NCBI GenBank assembly: GCA_002372775.1 | Contig: DFIJ01000073.1 | Coordinates: forward strand, 1 to 19,553 | Origin: Christensenella sp. UBA3700 | Lineage (GTDB): Bacteria; Bacillota; Clostridia; Christensenellales; UBA3700 | Length of the DNA: 19,553 bases | Reading direction: 5' to 3' | Shown here: positions 14,811 to 19,553 of the stretch, piece by piece | Layout: each line of letters begins with the position of its first letter | Numbering within the stretch: the first letter of the stretch is position 1 | Made by a program: the position numbers and the translations under genes | The notes under the pieces: model-generated | What the model was told of the DNA's origin: nothing | Database searches by the model: none | The model's input: only the letters and a program-made list of their open reading frames with translations

Positions 14811-16547
14811 ATGCTTAAACCAAGAAAGATTATAAGAGATTACACTCCTGATTACAAGGCTCTTGATACCCTTGATAAGCAGACTAAAACCATACAAGAT
14901 TTGTATGACCAGGTTAATGAATTTTATAGATTTATTTCTGAACCTGCGTTTAGAGCTGAAATCAAAGGTGAAAAAGGAGCTCAAGGTGAGCAAGGAGAAC
15001 GTGGTCATGATGGAGCCAAAGGTGATAAGGGTGCTACTGGCAATCCTGGTCCCCAAGGCTCTACTGGTCCTAGAGGAGCTGATGGTCTTCCTGGTCTGCC
15101 TGGTCCTACAGGTCCACAAGGTCCTGAAGGTATTCCTGGTCCAGAAGGTCCAAGAGGTCCTAGAGGATATACTGGTTTGCAAGGCCCTCAAGGTTTAGAA
15201 GGTAAACCTGGTGAACAAGGTAATATGGGTGAACCTTGGGGTCTTTGGGGAGTATTTGATAGTTTTGATGAACTTCAAGCTGAGGCTATTAGACATGATG
15301 CTAAACTTTACCTTGTAGCAAGTCATACTAAAGAAAACGGTGACCTTTATGTTTATAGGCAAAAATATAATGACTTTATTTTCCTTAATAATGTTATTTA
15401 TGACTTAGCATTTCAAATTGTTCAAGGTCCTCCTGGAAGAAACTATCTTACTTTAAGTAAAGGTGAGCATTGTGATGAATATGGTACAATAGCTATTGAT
15501 AAAGAAGAAAGTATTGATTCTCATGGCTATCTTCATACTAATTTCATACTTGATTATCTTAAAGGTAACGGTGTTAAATCTACAAAGTGGACAGAAGATT
15601 TAGCTGATAGTCATCAGAGTACTTTAGAAATTACTTTTGACAATGGTACAACAGCAACTATTACTGTTAAAAATGGTAAAGGTATTGCTGATATTTCAAA
15701 GACTGGAACTAATGTTCTTGTAGACACATATACTATTACTTTCTCTGAAGGTGACCCATTCACTTACAATGTTACTAATGGTAAGGGTATCGACAGAATA
15801 GCTAAGACTTCTACTGACGTTCTTACAGATACTTACACTATCTATTGGAACGATAATACAACTACTACTTATACTGTTGTAAATGGTAGAGGAGTAACTA
15901 AGATTGAAAAGACTTCTACAAACGTATTAGTTGATACTTATACAATTACGTATAATGATAATACAACAAGTACTTTTACTGTAACTAACGGAAAAGGTAT
16001 TTCGAGTATCGCTTTATTAAGTACTAATGTATTAACTGATACTTATAGAATAACATTTAATGATGATACACATCAAGATTATACTGTTACTAACGGTAGA
16101 GGAATAGTAAGTATTACTAAAACAGGACGAGTAGGTCTTATAGATACTTACACTATCTTATATAATGATGCTAGTACTTCTACTTTTGAAGTTAAGTCTT
16201 GTACTCCTTATGAAGAAGCTGTAGCTGCTGGATATGATAAATCTGTTGAAACTTTTTATGGTATAATTAATGGAAATATTTGGATTGGTCCAGGTCAAAA
16301 CTATAGTGAAGTTTATGATAATGATGATTACAAATATGAAAATATTAATGTAAATAATCCTCTCAACATTGAATGTATCCAAGATTACATTTATGTTATT
16401 TATCCTGCTGATTCTGAGTTTATGTTTAATCTTACTATGAGTGGTTTTCCTGTTCCTATGGAACCTGTTGATACTACTACAATTCAAGATTATTATATTC
16501 TTAAGTCAGTTAATCAATATGATGGTAATTTTAATATAACAATTTAA
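14811..16547 (+). CDS. Collagen-like fibre protein with five 35-aa repeats, 578 aa
   Basis: Residues 1-50 form a helical N-terminal region (DTLDKQTKTIQDLYDQVNEF) likely to attach and trimerise the fibre. Residues 53-142 are 30 unbroken Gly-X-Y triplets (GEK GAQ GEQ through GNM GEP), expected to form a collagen-type triple helix. A globular stretch follows (about 143-287; FDSFDELQAEAIRHDAKLYL). Residues 288-462 are five tandem 35-aa repeats (NGKGI, KTSTNVLVDTYTI, TFTVT), each encoded by exactly 105 bases. The C-terminal part (about 463-578; WIGPGQNYSEVYDNDDY to the end) is related to the C-terminus of the 329-aa fibre. It is likely a long, thin trimeric host-contact fibre on head or tail. The ATG at 14811 follows a 34-base gap. 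Confidence 0.85.
   Translation: MLKPRKIIRDYTPDYKALDTLDKQTKTIQDLYDQVNEFYRFISEPAFRAEIKGEKGAQGEQGERGHDGAKGDKGATGNPGPQGSTGPRGADGLPGLPGPTGPQGPEGIPGPEGPRGPRGYTGLQGPQGLEGKPGEQGNMGEPWGLWGVFDSFDELQAEAIRHDAKLYLVASHTKENGDLYVYRQKYNDFIFLNNVIYDLAFQIVQGPPGRNYLTLSKGEHCDEYGTIAIDKEESIDSHGYLHTNFILDYLKGNGVKSTKWTEDLADSHQSTLEITFDNGTTATITVKNGKGIADISKTGTNVLVDTYTITFSEGDPFTYNVTNGKGIDRIAKTSTDVLTDTYTIYWNDNTTTTYTVVNGRGVTKIEKTSTNVLVDTYTITYNDNTTSTFTVTNGKGISSIALLSTNVLTDTYRITFNDDTHQDYTVTNGRGIVSITKTGRVGLIDTYTILYNDASTSTFEVKSCTPYEEAVAAGYDKSVETFYGIINGNIWIGPGQNYSEVYDNDDYKYENINVNNPLNIECIQDYIYVIYPADSEFMFNLTMSGFPVPMEPVDTTTIQDYYILKSVNQYDGNFNITI
14967..15236 (+). repeat. Collagen Gly-X-Y coding repeat, 30 triplets
   Basis: A 9-base periodicity with GG at every third codon start encodes 30 consecutive Gly-X-Y triplets, Pro- and Glu-rich, with no interruption. 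Local G and C content is clearly above the rest of the window because of Gly and Pro codons. Confidence 0.9.
15672..16196 (+). repeat. Five tandem 105-bp repeats (35 aa each)
   Basis: Repeat starts (NGKG or NGRG) fall at 15672, 15777, 15882, 15987 and 16092. Spacing is constant at 105 bases with no insertions. The protein core DTYTI is kept in four units and is DTYRI in the fourth; silent positions differ freely, so the array looks old rather than freshly duplicated. Confidence 0.88.
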
Positions 16548-16559
16548 ATTTATAAAATT

Positions 16560-18371
16560 ATGAGTGAACATATGAGTCCTATTCCTAGCAGAGTATATAA
16601 TGCTGCTGTTGGTGGTCACGTTTGTGGTTCAGAAGATGTTGACTTTGGTCAAAAAGTAGTTCATCTTGTTAAATATGATAAAGCTGGTAATGAAGTTAGT
16701 TTTGAAAGTCAATTAACTCAAACTAATAAGATATATGTTATACATGATGATTTTGTTTTAAGTAATAATGTTACAATTCCTTCTGATTGTGTACTTGATT
16801 TTGAAGGAGGTTCTATTATTGGTGCTGCAGGTTGTACCTTAACAATGAATAATTGTTATTTAAAAGGATTACCTAAATTTAATAATGTTATTTTTGCAGG
16901 TGACATTAAAAATAGTATGTTCGATGCTACTTGGATCGAAAATGGAAATGATATTGGAGCTAAATTGAATTATGCTCAACAATATTTTAAAAGACTTTGT
17001 ACTCCAAATCGTAAGTTCGATTTAAGTACTCCTGTAGTTTTAACAGGAATGAGAGCTGTAAACTTAGATTCTGTATTTACTTATACAGGAACTTTAACAA
17101 ATTTAAATGCTGCTATTAATATAGAAAAATCTGCAAATTTATTTATTTATCTTAACGAACTTAATATAGACCCTCATAGAAATGAAATAAATTATAGTGA
17201 TAATCGAAGTATTCATTTTATTGGATTGGCTATTACTTCTTGTAATGATTGTCATATTACATTCAATGCTATAGCTTGGTTTAATGAAAACTTAAGAATG
17301 CAAGATATTTATGGTTTAGGATGTAGTTACAATAATATAGAAGGTAATTATTTATGTGGTGGAAATTATAATTTAAGATTTTATCAACATAATGGACCAA
17401 ATGGAATTTCTTGGTGTAATCAAACAGTAGTAAGAATAAATAGAATTACATTACCAGGATTGAGTAAACCAAGAGGTGCTTGTTATGCAGTTGTTATTGG
17501 CGGTCCTGCTATTGATTTATCTTCTTATAAATTAGCATATCCAGATAGTAATGATAGTAGTGGTAATATTACTATAGAATATACTTCAATGGAACAAAAT
17601 TGGACTATGATATATGCTAGAAATATAACTACTTTAAGAGTTGAAAAGTGTAGAGAAGAAGGAGCTACTTGTTTAATGAAATGTAGTGGTAATACAGCAA
17701 TAGATTATATAAAGGGATATACAATACCCCCAAAACTTTTGGATGTATCTGAAGATAATTCTAGTGGAAGAATAAATACTAATTATTATAAATCCTTAAG
17801 TTATAAACTTAATGCTCCTTTAGGTAGTGTTATATCTTATCCTGAAAATTGTATATTTTGTAGAACAAGTATAGATGGAAAGTCTTTATTAGTTGATATA
17901 GATAAAGCAACATATGCTACTTATTCTGCATCTTATTATCAACTTTCTGTAGGTTATATTATAGATACATCTACAAATAAATATTTTTGGTTTGATAGAA
18001 ATGTTATGGCAACATATTTAAATGACGCAGGTAATGCAGTAATAAACAATTTATTTGATTATCCAAAACCTTCACCTAGTGCTTCGTTTTATAATTCATA
18101 TCAAATGTATCAATATGTTAGATATATTAAAGTTCCAGATGGTGTTAATAAAATTTTTGTAGCTGTTTCTATTAATAATAATTCTTACGACTTTACTGTA
18201 TATTCTTGTTATGCATTTAATGTAATTAAAAGAGAAATTCCTCTTTATGGTACTACAGTAGAACGTCCTTTAGGTATAAATATGGGAAAAACATATTTTG
18301 ATACAACTTTAAATAAACTTTTAGTATGTAAAAATGATGTTTGGAGTGATGTAAATGGTAATCCAGTATAA
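16560..18371 (+). CDS. Tail spike / receptor-binding protein, beta-helix type, 603 aa
   Basis: Residues 56-86 carry the spike-cap motif (NNVTIPSDCVLDFEGGSI), shared with the 127-aa protein. Residues about 90-390 have the short strand-turn pattern of a right-handed beta-helix (LFIYLNELNID, IHFIGLAITSCNDCHITFNA, CSYNNIEGNYLCGGNYNLRF, ITIEYTSMEQNW). The central and later parts probably form the receptor-binding or depolymerase face, but I cannot point to catalytic residues. The C-terminus (GINMGKTYFDTTLNKLLVCK, then DVWSDVNGNPV) is a familiar ending of Bacteroidetes phage fibres. Codon use is more AT-rich than in the capsid genes, with many TTA leucines, hinting at separate exchange. It is the last gene of the long late unit; a terminator follows at once. 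Confidence 0.78.
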   Translation: MSEHMSPIPSRVYNAAVGGHVCGSEDVDFGQKVVHLVKYDKAGNEVSFESQLTQTNKIYVIHDDFVLSNNVTIPSDCVLDFEGGSIIGAAGCTLTMNNCYLKGLPKFNNVIFAGDIKNSMFDATWIENGNDIGAKLNYAQQYFKRLCTPNRKFDLSTPVVLTGMRAVNLDSVFTYTGTLTNLNAAINIEKSANLFIYLNELNIDPHRNEINYSDNRSIHFIGLAITSCNDCHITFNAIAWFNENLRMQDIYGLGCSYNNIEGNYLCGGNYNLRFYQHNGPNGISWCNQTVVRINRITLPGLSKPRGACYAVVIGGPAIDLSSYKLAYPDSNDSSGNITIEYTSMEQNWTMIYARNITTLRVEKCREEGATCLMKCSGNTAIDYIKGYTIPPKLLDVSEDNSSGRINTNYYKSLSYKLNAPLGSVISYPENCIFCRTSIDGKSLLVDIDKATYATYSASYYQLSVGYIIDTSTNKYFWFDRNVMATYLNDAGNAVINNLFDYPKPSPSASFYNSYQMYQYVRYIKVPDGVNKIFVAVSINNNSYDFTVYSCYAFNVIKREIPLYGTTVERPLGINMGKTYFDTTLNKLLVCKNDVWSDVNGNPV

Positions 18372-18374
18372 ACA

Positions 18375-18406
18375 AAAGGCAGTCACTTCGGTGGCTGTCT
18401 TTACAC
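18375..18406 (+). terminator. Terminator with UUCG tetraloop closing the late operon
   Basis: AAAGGCAGTCAC (18375-18386) pairs with GTGGCTGTCTTT (18391-18402) over 12 bp with two G-T pairs, closed by loop TTCG in the extra-stable C(UUCG)G form. It begins four bases after the spike stop codon. The T-run is short (TTTACAC), but position and stability make it a convincing terminator. Confidence 0.8.
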
Positions 18407-18467
18407 AAGAGATAATACTAATGTTTATTCTAACTTAATTTCTTTGTAGAAGTTAAAATTCAATTTC

Positions 18468-18508
18468 AGCCTGTCTGATAGTGAGCCTTAACAAACTATC
18501 AGCAGGCT
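18468..18508 (+). other. Long bulged hairpin upstream of the small-operon promoter
   Basis: AGCCTG (18468-18473) pairs with CAGGCT (18503-18508) and CTGATAGT (18475-18482) with ACTATCAG (18495-18502), giving 14 perfect pairs with one unpaired T at 18474 and a 12-base loop. No T-run follows. It sits 69 bases before the promoter at 18577, in a gap (18407-18576) with no gene. It could be a second terminator, a protein-binding site or a structured RNA. Confidence 0.65.
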
Positions 18509-18576
18509 ATATTCAAACTCTTTACGGGGCTAATAGTAAGCAAATAGATGAAATTAATATCATTTAACGCCCAAAG

Positions 18577-18608
18577 TTTGCATAATTAAAAATTAATACT
18601 TATATTTG
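18577..18608 (+). promoter_or_regulatory. Bacteroidetes-type promoter of the small operon
   Basis: TTTG at 18577-18580 and TATATTTG at 18601-18608 are separated by 20 bases, a full match to the Bacteroidetes housekeeping consensus. The first ATG (18616) is only seven bases after the -7 box, so the transcript is probably leaderless or nearly so. Confidence 0.8.
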
Positions 18609-18615
18609 TAATCAA

Positions 18616-18738
18616 ATGGATACTGTTATAGCTAATAAAAAGATTAAAGATAGAGGTGTTGCTGCACCCAGTATTCCTAAAGCAGGTTTTACTAAAAGAC
18701 GTAGAAGACTTGAAGATGGAGGCAAAGCTACGGAATAG
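18616..18738 (+). CDS. Small basic protein, 40 aa, from a leaderless transcript
   Basis: It reads MDTVIANKKIKDRGVAAPSI then PKAGFTKRRRRLEDGGKATE. It is strongly basic around KRRRR, with no hydrophobic segment, so nucleic-acid binding is possible but unproven. The ATG lies about where the promoter at 18577-18608 should start transcription. The gene overlaps the start of the membrane protein gene (18716) by 23 bases in another frame. I recognise no family; it may also act as a leader peptide coupling translation to the next gene. Confidence 0.5.
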   Translation: MDTVIANKKIKDRGVAAPSIPKAGFTKRRRRLEDGGKATE

Positions 18739-19126
18739 TTTATATAAAATAGAATTACATTGGATTAAGATAATACCAATGGTGGTAGCAGTGTTAAGTT
18801 TTACTGATACGCTGCTATCATATTTTGATTATGAAGGTGCGACTATATCTTATATTATAGCTCTATTAATATGGTTATTTTTATATTTATCTTCATTCTG
18901 CTTTCAGTTTTGCAGATGGCATAGAATATTTTTATATTACATATTAGTAGAAGGCATTATAAATTGGTATGATTACACTTATGGTATTCCTCTTGGTTTA
19001 AGACCTATGGTTGCTTTTCAATTAGGTCTTGGTATTATATTTATTAGTATTGGTTTATATTTTCATCAACATGATAAGCACCCCTGTAGAAAAGATTGTA
19101 GCAAAACTGATGAGGCAGTACGCTGA
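18716..19126 (+). CDS. Membrane protein with about four helices, 136 aa
   Basis: I chose the ATG at 18716 (MEAKLRNSLYKIELHW); the frame is open upstream to a GTG at 18656, but that part lies inside the 40-aa gene. Hydrophobic segments lie near residues 17-36 (IKIIPMVVAVLSFTDTLLSY), 43-62 (TISYIIALLIWLFLYLSSFC), 68-84 (HRIFLYYILVEGIINWY) and 95-115 (AFQLGLGIIFISIGLYFHQH). A polar tail with two cysteines follows (HPCRKDCSKTDE). It resembles small phage membrane proteins and could be a holin or a superinfection-related factor, without direct proof. Its end overlaps the HTH gene by 56 bases in another frame. Confidence 0.65.
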   Translation: MEAKLRNSLYKIELHWIKIIPMVVAVLSFTDTLLSYFDYEGATISYIIALLIWLFLYLSSFCFQFCRWHRIFLYYILVEGIINWYDYTYGIPLGLRPMVAFQLGLGIIFISIGLYFHQHDKHPCRKDCSKTDEAVR

Positions 19127-19361
19127 TGCTATTGACGCAGGTAATTCTCATCTAAATGCAGAACAAGCTACAAATATACTTTCTGCTATTGCTCATATTG
19201 AAATGACTAAAGAAGAAGTCTGTGATTATCTTAATATGAGTAGAAGCAGATTTGATGATTATGTTCGTCTAGGCAAATTTCCTAGAGGTCGTAAACTTGC
19301 TCATAAGAATAATCTTATTTGGTATAAAGATGAGATTATGTGTGCTGTTGAAGCTGAATAA
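19071..19361 (+). CDS. HTH DNA-binding protein, AlpA/excisionase-like, 96 aa
   Basis: I chose the ATG at 19071 (MISTPVEKIVAKLMRQYADA); the frame is open further upstream inside the membrane protein gene. Residues 1-42 are helical, and residues 45-90 form a winged-helix-like DNA-binding domain (MTKEEVCDYLNMSRSRFDDY, then VRLGKFPRGRK and WYKDEI), with the S-R-x-F-D-x-Y-V-x-x-G-x-F-P pattern of AlpA/excisionase-type HTH proteins. Similar small proteins, often beginning with TPVEKI, recur in crAss-like genomes as I remember them. It is the last gene of its operon, and just downstream lies a promoter with a palindrome at its start point, a natural candidate target. A role as a transcription regulator is likely; its targets are inferred. 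Confidence 0.75.
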   Translation: MISTPVEKIVAKLMRQYADAIDAGNSHLNAEQATNILSAIAHIEMTKEEVCDYLNMSRSRFDDYVRLGKFPRGRKLAHKNNLIWYKDEIMCAVEAE

Positions 19362-19389
19362 ATTATTTTCTATAAATCGGTAACGTCTT

Positions 19390-19429
19390 AACCGTCTAAC
19401 TTGCTGATAGTTAGGCGGTTATTTTATTT
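19390..19429 (+). terminator. Rho-independent terminator after the HTH gene
   Basis: AACCGTCTAAC (19390-19400) pairs with GTTAGGCGGTT (19410-19420) over 11 bp including one G-T pair, with a 9-base loop and a following T-rich run (ATTTTATTT). It lies 28 bases after the stop codon. Confidence 0.88.
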
Positions 19430-19440
19430 ATCGGCATCCT

Positions 19441-19471
19441 TCTGCTCGTGATAGTAATTTTGTTATCTTTG
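19441..19471 (+). promoter_or_regulatory. Bacteroidetes-type promoter for the next unit
   Basis: TATCTTTG at 19464-19471 fits the -7 box TAnnTTTG. TCTG at 19441-19444, 19 bases upstream, is an imperfect -33 box (TTTG expected). A palindrome begins three bases after the -7 box, so transcription would start inside it. Confidence 0.65.
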
Positions 19472-19473
19472 CA

Positions 19474-19502
19474 ATATCTTTTAATGACGTCATAAAAGAT
19501 AT
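19474..19502 (+). promoter_or_regulatory. Palindrome at the predicted transcription start (operator candidate)
   Basis: ATATCTTTT-A-ATGAC faces GTCAT-AAAAGATAT: 14-base arms that match perfectly apart from one extra A, centred on TGACGTCA with no spacer. As DNA it is a typical dimer-binding operator; as RNA it would form a hairpin at the transcript's 5' end. Confidence 0.75.
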
Positions 19503-19528
19503 TAAACTTTATTATTAACAAAATTAAA

Positions 19529-19553
19529 ATGAAACTATTATGGGCGAAAATGG
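19529..19553 (+). CDS. Start of a further gene (cut by window end)
   Basis: Two start codons are possible after the A-rich leader: ATG at 19529 (MKLLWAKM) or ATG at 19540 in another frame (MGEN). Both follow the promoter and palindrome. Too little is visible to choose between them or to name a product. Confidence 0.35.

Noticed and set aside
14967..16196. Repeat arrays that might be a CRISPR array
   Set aside because: Both arrays are in frame within one gene, code for Gly-X-Y triplets and 35-aa repeats, and have no unique spacers between identical repeats.
949..17000. Long open frames on the minus strand (for example 949-1497, 6685-7515, 10270-10992)
   Set aside because: They lie opposite well-supported genes, their proteins are rich in S, T, N, I and L as expected for antisense frames of AT-rich DNA, and no promoter or known motif supports them.
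16560..18371. Diversity-generating retroelement acting on the spike
   Set aside because: No reverse transcriptase gene and no template-like near repeat of the spike end is present in the window.

Overview
The window looks like the structural (late) region of a crAss-like phage (order Crassvirales) infecting a Bacteroidetes host. Four things suggest this. The portal, the major capsid protein and the protein between them match sequence patterns I recall from that order. The DNA is strongly AT-rich and every gene lies on the + strand. The clearest promoters have the Bacteroidetes housekeeping form (TTTG, 19-20 bases, TAnnTTTG). Genes start after A/T-rich leaders with no Shine-Dalgarno sequence. 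TAA, TGA and TAG all act as stops, so I see no stop-codon reassignment here. No database search was possible; family names rest on recognition by eye.

Layout. 1-4919: portal (5' end outside the window), a 644-aa LysM virion protein, two tiny overlapping genes and a 137-aa unknown gene, closed by a strong terminator at about 4945-4991. 4992-5340: a mostly non-coding gap ending in a good promoter. 5341-18371: one long late transcription unit with a scaffold candidate, the major capsid protein, three further virion proteins, a membrane-anchored protein, a small gene with a 14-bp internal stem-loop, two adaptor/fibre proteins, a short spike-cap protein, small genes including a possible holin, a collagen-like fibre and a 603-aa tail spike. 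It ends at a UUCG-loop terminator. 18372-19429: a regulatory gap and a separate small operon (40-aa basic protein, four-helix membrane protein, 96-aa HTH protein) with its own promoter and terminator. 19441-19553: a promoter whose predicted start lies at a 29-bp palindrome, then the first bases of another gene.

How it fits together. Portal, scaffold candidate and capsid protein build the head; the proteins after the capsid protein probably decorate the capsid or join head and tail; the fibre and spike genes contact the host. The fibre genes share modules: a common C-terminal domain in two of them and a common spike-cap motif in two others, which suggests shuffling. The small operon at the end may encode the regulator of the next transcription unit.

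The least explained signals are a G-rich motif (core CTACGGGG) that recurs at about seven places on both strands, including an exact 15-bp repeat; a hairpin that buries the start codon at 11137-11140; the perfect 14-bp stem-loop at 11820-11854; and the palindrome at 19474-19502.
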